Shown here piece by piece: positions 18,297-26,182 of a DNA stretch of 64,000 nucleotides. The notes beneath the pieces are model-generated. The model saw only the letters and a list, made by a program, of their open reading frames with translations, did not search any database and was not told where the DNA came from. This DNA is from Gordonia pseudamarae. GTDB lineage: Bacteria > Actinomycetota > Actinomycetes > Mycobacteriales > Mycobacteriaceae. The translations under genes were made by a program, and so were the position numbers. The first letter of the stretch is position 1, and each line of letters starts with the position of its first letter. The stretch lies in assembly GCF_025273675.1 (NCBI RefSeq), contig NZ_CP045809.1, forward strand, positions 2,976,001 to 3,040,000, read 5' to 3'.

Positions 18297-20611
18297 TGGT
18301 GCTGCGACACCCGGTGGCGACCTACCGAATCCAGTTGACGCCTGATTTCGGGTTCGACGATGTGATCGCGGTTCTGCCGCATATCGCCGATCTCGGTGTG
18401 TCCCATCTGTATCTGTCGCCGATCGGGACCGCGATGCCAGGCTCGACGCACGGCTACGACTGGGTGCCGCCGCCGCGGGTGGCGGAGGTTCTCGGCGGCA
18501 TCGATGGCTTGACCCGGCTGCGCGGCGCCGCAACCGAACTCGGTCTGGGGATCATCATCGATATCGTCCCCAACCACACCGGGGTGGCCGATGCGATGGC
18601 CAATCCGTGGTTCGCCGATCTGCTGGCCAAGGGAGCCGGTTCGGAGTTCGCCGACTTCTTCGATGTCGACTTCTCCGTGGACAACGGCGCCGACGGCAAG
18701 ATCGCGTTGCCGGTGCTCGGCACCGATGCCGGGCCGGAGGATCTGACCACCGACGACGATGGTTCGGTTCTGCGGTACTTCGATCACGCGTTTCCGGTCG
18801 CCGAGGCTACGGCGGGAGGCACCGCGGCGCAGGTCCATGACCGGCAGCATTACCGGCTGGTGCCGTGGAACTCCGGACTCGTCGGCTATCGGCGGTTCTT
18901 CACCGTCAACGAGCTCGCCGGTCTGCGGCAGGAGGATCCGCGGGTGTTCGCCGCCACGCACGAGTGGATCGCCCACCTGTTGATGGCCGACCTTATCGAC
19001 GGTGTGCGGGTCGATCATCCGGACGGGCTGTGGGATCCGCAGGACTACCTGCGCAACCTGCGCGAGCTGCTCGGCGACGAACGATTGATCTACATCGAGA
19101 AAATCCTGGCCACCGACGAGGCGCTGGAACCGACGCTGCCGGTGAACGGTACCACCGGCTACGAGCAGTTACGGGTCATCGACGCGGTGTTCACACCGTC
19201 GGCCGGTGTGGTGGAGCTGGCCGAGATCCACGACCGGATCGTCGGCAATCCCGGTGACGCCGTGTGGATCACCGAGGCCGAACAGTCCCGTAAGCTGCTC
19301 ACCCTCACCGAGATGTTCCCGTCCGAGCATCGCCGATTGGTCCGGGCGATCGCCTCGTCGCTGCCGACGGGCCAGGGCCTGCCCGAGGCCCGGATCGCCG
19401 AGGCCTCGGCCCATCTGATCGCCGAACTGGGTGTGTACCGGGCCGACTATCCGTCGCTGCGGCGACGGCTGTTGTACGCCGCCGACCGGGTGATCGCCGA
19501 CCGGCCGCACCTCGCCGACGCGCTCGCGGCCATCGCCGAACTGACGGCGCAGCCGGGGCGGGTGTCCTCGCGGCTGGCGCAGACCTGCGGTGCGGTGACC
19601 GCGAAGAGCGTGGAGGACAGTATTTTCTACCGGACCGCGCGGCTGGTGTCGGCGCAGGAGGTCGGTGGCGATCCGGCCGGGCCGGCGATGTCCCCCGGCC
19701 AGTTCCATGACATCAACATCGCACGTGCGCGCGACTGGCCGGCGGCGCTGACGGCGACATCGACCCACGACACCAAACGCGGCGAGGATGTGCGCGCCCG
19801 AATCGCGACGATCGCGCAGGTGCCGGAGCGGTGGAGCATTCTGGTTCGCCGCGTCTGGCGCGACGCCCCGCCGCCGGAACCGTTGACCGGATATTTCCTG
19901 CTGCAGAACATCATCGGTGTGTGGCCGGTCGACGCCGACGGAATACCCGACGACGCTCTCGAGGCTCCATTACGTCGCCGGCTGCACGACTACGCCCGGA
20001 AGGCCGCCCGGGAAGGCGGTATCGGTACGACGTGGACCGCCGTCGATGCGACGTTCGAGACCGAGCTGAGCGTCTGGATCAATACCGTCACCACCGGATC
20101 CGTCGCCACGGCAATCAGCACCTTCGTCGGCCTCATCGCTCCCACCTGGATTCGGGAGTCCTTGGCCCGCAAGGCGATCGCCATACTCGGCCCCGGTGTT
20201 CCGGACATCTATCAAGGCACCCAATGGTGGGACGATTCGCTGGTCGACCCCGACAACCGCCGCCCCGTCGACTATTCGCGCGCCCCGGATCAGAAGACGG
20301 AGCTGGTGCGACTGGCGCTGTCGATACGTGGCCGGCATCCATCGTCGTTCGCCCCCGGCGGCAGCTACACGCCGCTCACCGCAGACGGTCCCGCCGCGAC
20401 CCACGTGGTCGCATTCGCCCGCGGCTCCGGCGACGGATCGGTGGTGGTGGTAACGGCTCGCTGTACCCACCGGCTCGATCCGTCGGGAACCACGGTTCAA
20501 CTGCCGGCAGGCACCTGGACAGACCCCACCACCGGCAGAACGTTCACCGGCCAGGCACTCCTGGCCGACCTGCGCGCACAATCCCCCGTCGCCATCCTGG
20601 AACGCACGTGA
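18296..20611 (+). CDS. treY: Maltooligosyl trehalose synthase
   Basis: GH13 intramolecular transglycosylase that turns the reducing end of a maltodextrin into a trehalosyl unit. 771 residues. Motifs: TYRIQLTPDFGFDD at the start, LYLSPIGTAMPGSTHGYD, DIVPNHTGV, nucleophile Asp in DGVRVDHPDGLWDP, acid Glu in YIEKIL, and ATSTHDTKRGEDVRAR with the third acidic residue. Start ATG at 18296, sharing one base with the treX stop; translational coupling is expected. Followed after 173 bases by treZ. Confidence 0.95.
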   Translation: MVLRHPVATYRIQLTPDFGFDDVIAVLPHIADLGVSHLYLSPIGTAMPGSTHGYDWVPPPRVAEVLGGIDGLTRLRGAATELGLGIIIDIVPNHTGVADAMANPWFADLLAKGAGSEFADFFDVDFSVDNGADGKIALPVLGTDAGPEDLTTDDDGSVLRYFDHAFPVAEATAGGTAAQVHDRQHYRLVPWNSGLVGYRRFFTVNELAGLRQEDPRVFAATHEWIAHLLMADLIDGVRVDHPDGLWDPQDYLRNLRELLGDERLIYIEKILATDEALEPTLPVNGTTGYEQLRVIDAVFTPSAGVVELAEIHDRIVGNPGDAVWITEAEQSRKLLTLTEMFPSEHRRLVRAIASSLPTGQGLPEARIAEASAHLIAELGVYRADYPSLRRRLLYAADRVIADRPHLADALAAIAELTAQPGRVSSRLAQTCGAVTAKSVEDSIFYRTARLVSAQEVGGDPAGPAMSPGQFHDINIARARDWPAALTATSTHDTKRGEDVRARIATIAQVPERWSILVRRVWRDAPPPEPLTGYFLLQNIIGVWPVDADGIPDDALEAPLRRRLHDYARKAAREGGIGTTWTAVDATFETELSVWINTVTTGSVATAISTFVGLIAPTWIRESLARKAIAILGPGVPDIYQGTQWWDDSLVDPDNRRPVDYSRAPDQKTELVRLALSIRGRHPSSFAPGGSYTPLTADGPAATHVVAFARGSGDGSVVVVTARCTHRLDPSGTTVQLPAGTWTDPTTGRTFTGQALLADLRAQSPVAILERT

Positions 20612-20772
20612 ACCAGTGGATACGAAACCTCACTCGGACGGACCACCGGCAGACGGATTCATATCCGACGGACTCGCCCGGTCGGGTGCGGTTATCCACG
20701 TAGTACCCGGCGGGCGATAGCTTCAGACCAGAGGCGCCGCCGCGAAGCCGTGCACCCGACGCCACGTGGGCA

Positions 20773-20778
20773 TAGCGT
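20773..20778 (+). promoter_or_regulatory. -10 hexamer TAGCGT, leaderless promoter of treZ
   Basis: TAGCGT ends 6 bases before the GTG at 20785. treZ may therefore be transcribed separately from treXY. The intervening GAGGGA is too close to the start to act as a normal ribosome binding site. Confidence 0.45.
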
Positions 20779-20784
20779 GAGGGA

Positions 20785-22572
20785 GTGAGTTCTTCTTCCT
20801 GGCATCCGCTGGCACCCACGACCATCGCCGACATCGCCGTGTGGGGGCCTCTCGCGCAGCATGTCGACCTACACGTCGAGCTGCCCGATGGGGTTCGAGT
20901 AGTGGGCCTGGTTCGCGACGACGACGACTGGTGGTCGGTTCCCGCAAAGACGGCGGGCGAGCTCGGTTCCCCGGCCGATGGCGTGCGATACGCGTTTGCC
21001 GTCGACGGCGGTGATCCGGTGCCCGATCCCCGTTCACTGCGCCTGCCGGAAGGCGTGCACGGCTGGTCGCAGGTGCACACTCCCCCGGCTCCGGCGCCAT
21101 GGTCGGGTCGGGCACTGGACGGTGATGTCATCTACGAACTGCACATCGGCACCTTCACACCGGGCGGCACATTCGATTCTGCGGTCGACCGCCTCGATCA
21201 TCTCGTCGAACTGGGTGTGGGGTTCGTGGAGGTGTTGCCGGTCAACGCATTCAACGGTGAACACGGCTGGGGTTACGACGGTGTCGGCTGGTTCGCGGTG
21301 CACGAACCGTACGGTGGCCCCGATGGTCTGATCCGGTTCGTCGATGCCTGCCATGCCCGTGGTCTCGGGGTGATCGTCGACGCCGTCTACAACCATCTCG
21401 GCCCATCCGGAAACCACCTGCCGGAGTTCGGCCCGTATTTTACCGGCGGAGCGAATAATTGGGGTTCGACGATCAACCTCGCCGAAGCCGATTCGGACGA
21501 GGTGCGTGCCTACATCATGGCGAGTGTATTGCGGTGGTTTCACGACTTCGGAGCCGACGCGCTGCGTCTGGATGCAGTGCACGCGCTCGTCGACCATCGT
21601 GCCGTCCACATTCTGGAAGAACTGTCGGTGCGGGTCGCCGAGCTGTCACACGAACTCGGCCGGCCGCTGTCGTTGATCGCCGAAAGCGACCTGAATGATC
21701 CACGACTCATCACCTCGTGGACCGCCGGCGGTTTCGGTCTCGACGCACAGTGGGACGACGACGTGCACCACGCCATCCACGCTGCGGTGTCGGGTGAACG
21801 ACAGGGCTACTACGCCGATTTCGGGTCGTTCGCGTGCTTGGCAAAAGTGCTGTGCGGCGGCTTCTTCCATGATGGTACCTATTCGTCGTTCCGGCGACGG
21901 CATCACGGCCGGCCGATCCCGGTCGATCACGTGCCCGCGTCCCGGCTCGTGGTCTTCACCTGCAATCACGACCAGATCGGCAACCGCGCCATCGGTGACC
22001 GCCCGACCGCCTATCTCGACTCCGGACAGATCGCCATCACAGCGGCACTGGTGGTGCTCTCACCATTCACCCCGATGCTGTTCCAGGGTGAGGAGTGGGC
22101 GGCACGAACTCCGTTCCAGTACTTCACCTCCCACCCCGAACCCGAACTCGCCGATGCGGTGCGCACCGGTCGTCGCGCCGAGTTCGCCGAACACGGCTGG
22201 CACACCGAGGACGTCCCCGACCCACAGGACCCCGAAACCTTTCGGCGGTCGACGCTCGATTGGTCGGAACCAGCGCAGCCCGAGCACGCCGCGATGCTCG
22301 ACTTTTACCGTTCGCTGATCTCCTTGCGCAGCAGTGAATCCGAGCTATCGGACGGCAGCTTCGCATCGGTGACCGTCACCTACGACGCCGACGCCGGCTG
22401 GTTCGCGATGCATCGCCGATCATGGAGCATCGTCTGCAACCTCGGCACCAAGCCGGTCGGCGTGCCGCTGAACGTCGCGGTTGCCCTGGCCTGGGGCGAC
22501 TACCACGAGACTGGCAGTGGCCTGGCCCTGGCCGCGCACACCGTAGCTATCGGCCGCCGAGTCACCGACTGA
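20785..22572 (+). CDS. treZ: Malto-oligosyltrehalose trehalohydrolase
   Basis: Releases trehalose from the ends made by TreY. 595 residues: N-terminal beta domain (about 1-95), GH13 barrel with VIYELHIGTFTPGGTFD, YDGVGWFAVHEPYGGP, VYNHLGPSGN, nucleophile Asp in DALRLDAVHAL, Glu in LIAESDLNDPR and CNHDQIGNRAIGDRP, then a small C-terminal domain. Start GTG at 20785. Together with treX and treY it completes the glycogen-to-trehalose route. Downstream the gene order breaks down into accessory sequence. Confidence 0.95.
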   Translation: MSSSSWHPLAPTTIADIAVWGPLAQHVDLHVELPDGVRVVGLVRDDDDWWSVPAKTAGELGSPADGVRYAFAVDGGDPVPDPRSLRLPEGVHGWSQVHTPPAPAPWSGRALDGDVIYELHIGTFTPGGTFDSAVDRLDHLVELGVGFVEVLPVNAFNGEHGWGYDGVGWFAVHEPYGGPDGLIRFVDACHARGLGVIVDAVYNHLGPSGNHLPEFGPYFTGGANNWGSTINLAEADSDEVRAYIMASVLRWFHDFGADALRLDAVHALVDHRAVHILEELSVRVAELSHELGRPLSLIAESDLNDPRLITSWTAGGFGLDAQWDDDVHHAIHAAVSGERQGYYADFGSFACLAKVLCGGFFHDGTYSSFRRRHHGRPIPVDHVPASRLVVFTCNHDQIGNRAIGDRPTAYLDSGQIAITAALVVLSPFTPMLFQGEEWAARTPFQYFTSHPEPELADAVRTGRRAEFAEHGWHTEDVPDPQDPETFRRSTLDWSEPAQPEHAAMLDFYRSLISLRSSESELSDGSFASVTVTYDADAGWFAMHRRSWSIVCNLGTKPVGVPLNVAVALAWGDYHETGSGLALAAHTVAIGRRVTD

Positions 22573-22684
22573 CCCCACCACGCTTTCGTCGCCAGAAGCC
22601 CGATGACGCCGCACGATCCGGCGCCCCGCCCGGACACATCATCGAGGCAACTGTCTGGGAATCGTTGCAGACCACCCTGATTGA

Positions 22685-22987
22685 CGGCGGTGTGCCATCG
22701 AACGACTTGACTGGGACGACTTCCTCGCCGCCGCCGACCTCGCCCTCATCAGCAGCGCTCCCGATCCGGGCAACCCCGGACAGTCGCTCACCCTGTACTC
22801 CACCCCGCTCGTCTGGCTCAATGGCGAACGACTTCTGCTGGTGGAGAACGGTTCTCTCGAACGAGACGGTCATCGTCGCCGCTACGGACTGCACGTGCCA
22901 TCTGATATCTCCGATGCGCCCTCCGCGGCGGGCTGGACGTACGGCATCAGCGGCGCCGACTACGCCCGTCTCGTCCGCCGCACCTGA
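22685..22987 (+). pseudogene. Reading frame without start codon, 3' remnant of an unknown gene
   Basis: The frame after the TGA at 22682-22684 runs 100 codons and reads like a genuine protein end: ERLDWDDFLAAADLALISS, then LTLYSTPLVWLNGERLLLVE and GWTYGISGADYARLVRRT. There is no ATG, GTG or TTG near its beginning, and in-frame stops lie upstream, so the 5' part is lost or frameshifted. It ends 31 bases before the next small gene, perhaps its former operon partner. I do not recognise the family. Confidence 0.5.
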
Positions 22988-23018
22988 TCACCTACTCCCG
23001 ACAACCACAGGTACCCAC

Positions 23019-23453
23019 ATGAATGCACTGACTCTGGCCACCTTGACCGAGCTCTCCGGACTCGACGTTCTGGACTATCTCGACACCAGTGTGTCGATCC
23101 CCGTCATCGACGGCCTCCAGGCACAAGGCGATCTGATCGTCGTCCCCGAACACCTGCTCGCCGACACCGTCACTGCCGGTCCCTCGTCTCGTGCCGTCAC
23201 CGTCCCGACGTCCGGTATCGAACTGCTCCGCAGCGCCGGCGGCGGCAACCCGCACAGCCTGGTCGCCGACCAAGGTTGTTGCACCTGGTATTCGCACGTC
23301 CACGATCGGCGCACCCTCGCACTCGGCATTCTCGACGCGGGCACCGTCGCCTACCTCATCCACCCCGAACACGGCGCCACCGGGATCGCCCCCGGCCGCT
23401 ACGTGATCGGCCGCCAACGCGAAGCGAGACCCCGGCGGGGGGCCGACACGTAA
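23019..23453 (+). CDS. Hypothetical protein, possibly frameshifted at its end
   Basis: 144-residue soluble protein of unknown family starting MNALTLATLTELSGLDVLDYLD. No signal peptide or membrane segment. Central text includes SVSIPVIDGLQAQGDLIVVPE and DQGCCTWYSHVHDRRTLALGILD. A run of six G at 23437-23442 lies just before the stop; with one G fewer the frame would continue to 23514 and end DPITWTSYVED, which looks like a natural C-terminus. So the listed end may result from a slip in the run. Start ATG at 23019 without a strong ribosome binding site. Confidence 0.6.
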   Translation: MNALTLATLTELSGLDVLDYLDTSVSIPVIDGLQAQGDLIVVPEHLLADTVTAGPSSRAVTVPTSGIELLRSAGGGNPHSLVADQGCCTWYSHVHDRRTLALGILDAGTVAYLIHPEHGATGIAPGRYVIGRQREARPRRGADT

Positions 23454-24123
23454 CCGCACCCGCCCACGCAACAACCCCGACCCCATCACCTGGACCAGCT
23501 ACGTAGAAGACTGATCACCTTCCCGCGTCGTCGATTTCGTCCCGCTGATCAAATGTCGCGATATCCAATTCGCAGGACGAAGTTCACGACGCGGGAACAC
23601 ACGGTCTACGAAACTTCCGTTCAGGCAGGGCACACTGGGCAGATGACCTCGCCACAGTCGCGGCTGCGCGTTGTCGCCGCCCAGCCACACGTTGCCGATC
23701 TCGCGTCGACGGTGCGGGCACACGCACACGTCATCGACGTAGCTACACCGGATCTGGTTGTCTTTCCGGAACTCTCATTGACCGGGTACCGCTACGATGC
23801 GTTAGCCCTCTCGCCGGATCATGATGCCGACGCGCTGGAACCGATCGTGTCCGCGTGCGCCCGAACCGACGGTGTCGCGATCGTCGGGGCACCGGTGACT
23901 TATCAAGGAGCGAAAGCAATCGCGATGCTGAGGATTGACGCCACGGGCACCTCGATTGCCCACATCAAGTCCGCTCTGGGCGGTGTCGAATCCGCGCACT
24001 TCACCCCCGGTGCAGGACCATCTGTCATCGATGTCAAAGGTTGGCGGGTCGGGTTGGCGATCTGCAAGGAGAATCTCAATGAAGTTGTCAAGCCCCAGAG
24101 GGGGTGAGAATCGGAGGGTGTTG

Positions 24124-25338
24124 TCAGGCGGCCGCGCCGTGGACGTGGGTTGCGGAATCGGTTGTGGTGTAGGGCTTCTGGTCGCGGAGCATGGCCCATT
24201 GAACGTTGAGACGACGGCGTGCGAGCGCGATGACTGCTTGCACGTGTGTCTTGCCCTCGCGGCGTTTGCGTTGGTAGTAGACCTGCGAGACGGGATCGCG
24301 GTGTACTGCAACCTGCGCGGAGAGATAACAGGAACGCAGCAGTCGGCGGCTGTAGTGCCGCGGCCGGTGCAGGTTGCCGCTGATCCGGCCGGAGTCGCGG
24401 GGAACTGGTGCCAGGCCCGCGACGCCAGCGAGGCGGTCGACGGTGCCGAAGACGGTCATGTCGCCGCCGGTGGCGGCGAGGAACTCTGCGGCCAGGATGG
24501 TCCCGAAGCCGGGCATGCTGGTCAGGATTTCGGCGTGCGGGTGGCGGCGAAATCGGTCCTCGATCAGCGCTTCGGTGTCGCTGATTTCGCTGTTGAGGGT
24601 CATCACCTCCTTGGCCAACCGAGCCACGATCTGCGCGGCGACCTGCTGACCGCGGACCGTGACGTGCTGCTGATGCGCCGCGTCCATGGCGGTCTGCGCG
24701 ACCGCGGCTGCATTGCGCACCTTGCGGTTACGCAACCAGGCCTCCAGTCGTGCGTGGCCCATACGGCGAATCGAATCGGGGGTCTGGTAGCCGGTCAACA
24801 AGGTCAACCCGGCCTTGGAACTGCTGTAGTCGATGGCTCGCTCGAGCGCAGGGAAGAACTCCAGCAAGGTGGCGCGCATCCGGTTGATTGCACGGGTGCG
24901 GTCGGCGACCAGGTCTGCCCGGCGGGCGGTCAGGATCCTGAGGTCGACCGCGATGTCGTCACCCGGGCGCAGGGGTTGCAGGTCGCGGCGCATCCGCGCC
25001 TGATCGGCGATGACTGCCGCATCCTTAGCGTCGGACTTACCGTCACCTCGGTAGCCCTTCGATGCGTGGTGCACGGTCCTGCCGGGCAGATAAAGCAGCC
25101 TCTGTTGCGCGTCGATCAGCAAAGCGATCAGCAGTGCCCCGCCGCCGGCGTTGAGGTCCATCGCCCAGGTGACCTCGCCACCGGCGGCAATGTCGCCGAC
25201 CGTGGCGATCAGGTCAGTCAAGGCGGGTTCGTCGTTGTCGATCCGCCGCGACAAAAGTTGCTCCCCATCGGTATCGATTACAACGCAGTGATGCGCGGTC
25301 TTACCGGCGTCGACACCGGCCCATACTTGTCTCGCCAT
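24124..25338 (-). CDS. IS110-family recombinase/transposase
   Basis: 404-residue DEDD recombinase. The N-terminal RuvC-like domain has D10 (GVDAGK), E55 (GGEVTW) and the pair D103/D106 (DGKSDAKDA). A coiled middle section is followed by the Transposase_20 domain from about residue 270 (SMPGFGTILAAEFLAATGG, FGTVDRLAGVAGLAPVPRDSG), whose Ser in the PRDSG stretch is the expected strand-joining serine. Start ATG at 25338, with GGAGG about 9 bases upstream. The frame is intact, so the element may be active. Confidence 0.95.
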   Translation of the reverse strand: MARQVWAGVDAGKTAHHCVVIDTDGEQLLSRRIDNDEPALTDLIATVGDIAAGGEVTWAMDLNAGGGALLIALLIDAQQRLLYLPGRTVHHASKGYRGDGKSDAKDAAVIADQARMRRDLQPLRPGDDIAVDLRILTARRADLVADRTRAINRMRATLLEFFPALERAIDYSSSKAGLTLLTGYQTPDSIRRMGHARLEAWLRNRKVRNAAAVAQTAMDAAHQQHVTVRGQQVAAQIVARLAKEVMTLNSEISDTEALIEDRFRRHPHAEILTSMPGFGTILAAEFLAATGGDMTVFGTVDRLAGVAGLAPVPRDSGRISGNLHRPRHYSRRLLRSCYLSAQVAVHRDPVSQVYYQRKRREGKTHVQAVIALARRRLNVQWAMLRDQKPYTTTDSATHVHGAAA

Positions 25339-25583
25339 TCGTGCCTACCTCCGGAGTCGTTGGTGAACAGTAGGAATCCCTGCAGACGACATCCCCGGCG
25401 TGTCCTTACACAGCGATCGCATCGCGTCTCTCAATCAGCGGTCGAGTCGTCGCAGGACACCGGGCGGCCATTCTCCTTCAGCTGTACCCACCAGCAACAC
25501 GATGACAGCCATACCCGGAGCCCCAGGGCAACTCACAGCCTACGAAACCACAGGTCTCCGGTCACCCCATCTAGAAAGGTAAG
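25339..25583 (-). ncRNA. Bridge RNA region of the IS110 element
   Basis: Non-coding 5' end of the element. Two stem-loops can be drawn on the minus strand. Target loop: arms at 25508-25518 and 25460-25468; inside, 25500-25506 reads GTCATCG and pairs with the right flank CGGTGAC (25587-25593, one U-G pair), and 25472-25478 reads AAGGAGA and equals the plus-strand left flank plus core (24066-24072). Donor loop: arms at 25446-25456 and 25379-25390; inside, 25429-25435 reads ATTGAGA, identical to the element end at 24074-24080, and 25403-25409 reads GTAAGGA, complementary to the core plus other element end (25579-25585). Each left guide leaves one base before the core unpaired; each right guide includes the core. 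The exact RNA ends are unknown. Confidence 0.75.
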
Positions 25584-25876
25584 GACCGGTGACGACGTGT
25601 ATACCCACTCGCTGGCGGTCGCCGAAATCGACGTGTACGCGTGCGGCGTCGTCCACCACGAGCACGAACTCGACGAGCAAGAACGTCGTGCACGAGCAAT
25701 CGCAGCCGAATGCGGCGTACCGGTGGTGATGGCGAGCTTCGCCGGAGCCACAGGTGAGGGCTACTCGGTGACGGCGGGCCGGTCCGCTGTCTGGTCCCGT
25801 ACGGGGACGCCGCCGGCCCGCGCGAGCGCCGAACCCGACGCCTACGCGGTCAGTGTTCTCACCCGACCGGTCCAGC

Positions 25877-26161
25877 TCACGTAGCCACTCTTACAGACGC
25901 CAAGCCACCCCTGAAAGTGGCGGCATCCGGGTCAAACGCCACTCGCCTTCTGGCACGCGCCCGCACCGACGGATCGAGAAGTGCGTCCGTTCTCGCGAAC
26001 CCTCCGTCCGCTGTCATGTCCGCGAGTTCGTCCTGTTTGAGCCGACGGTCGAGTTCCCTGAGCGCCCGATCGACAATCGCTCGCGTGGACAGTCCCTCAC
26101 CCAAGCGCGAACGTATGCTCTCGATCAGTTCGTCGTCGACATCATCGCTGGTACACCTCAT
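25877..26161 (-). CDS. Solitary VapB-type antitoxin
   Basis: 94-residue protein resembling VapB antitoxins of the DUF2191 type: short strand near the start, then DDELIESIRSRLGEGLSTRAIVDRALRELDRRL, a ribbon-helix-helix arrangement. The C-terminal half is rich in R, A and D. No PIN toxin follows; the next sequence is the convergent nitrilase remnant, whose end it overlaps by 8 bases. It starts 21 bases after the fic gene with a good GGAGG, so the two are probably co-transcribed. It could be an orphan antitoxin or a partner of the Fic protein. Confidence 0.65.
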   Translation of the reverse strand: MRCTSDDVDDELIESIRSRLGEGLSTRAIVDRALRELDRRLKQDELADMTADGGFARTDALLDPSVRARARRRVAFDPDAATFRGGLASVRVAT

Positions 26162-26182
26162 CGGCCCTCCTCATATGGCTGA

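Larger units (their letters stand above)
24073..25583 (-). mobile_element. IS110-family insertion sequence (about 1.51 kb)
   Basis: Element of 1511 bases in the minus orientation, flanked on both sides by the dinucleotide GA (24071-24072 and 25584-25585) and without terminal inverted repeats, as expected for IS110-type recombination at a 2-base core. The boundaries follow from restoring the interrupted nitrilase frame: AAGGA-GA on the left joins CCGGTGAC on the right. The transposase occupies 24124-25338, about 50 bases of non-coding sequence lie at its 3' end and 245 bases at its 5' end, the latter encoding the bridge RNA. The long 5' end places it in the IS110 rather than the IS1111 group. 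Confidence 0.88.
23643..25884 (+). pseudogene. Carbon-nitrogen hydrolase (nitrilase family) gene split by an IS110 element
   Basis: The gene is cut in two: 23643-24072 and 25586-25884. Joined after removing the element with one GA core, it gives a 242-residue frame running through ICKE-TGDDVYTHS. The first part has FPELSLTGYRYDAL with the nitrilase Glu; the junction falls at the catalytic Cys loop (AICKE); the second part continues EIDVYACGVVHHEHELDEQ and FAGATGEGYSVTAGRSAVW. Nitrilase-family enzymes hydrolyse nitriles, amides or carbamoyl groups; the substrate here is unknown. The insertion separates the catalytic centre from its C-terminal part and must inactivate it. The two halves show no further damage, so the insertion seems recent. 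Confidence 0.85.

Noticed and set aside
25460..25464. CCGGG/CCCGG near AAGGAGA first looked like the second target guide of the bridge RNA
   Set aside because: It pairs with 25514-25518 to form the stem of the target loop, and the guide order would have been reversed relative to the donor loop. GTCATCG at 25500-25506 fits better.
23935..25884. A 649-codon plus-strand frame across the IS element
   Set aside because: It runs antisense through the recombinase and only by chance joins the 3' part of the nitrilase frame. Only the last 99 codons are genuine.
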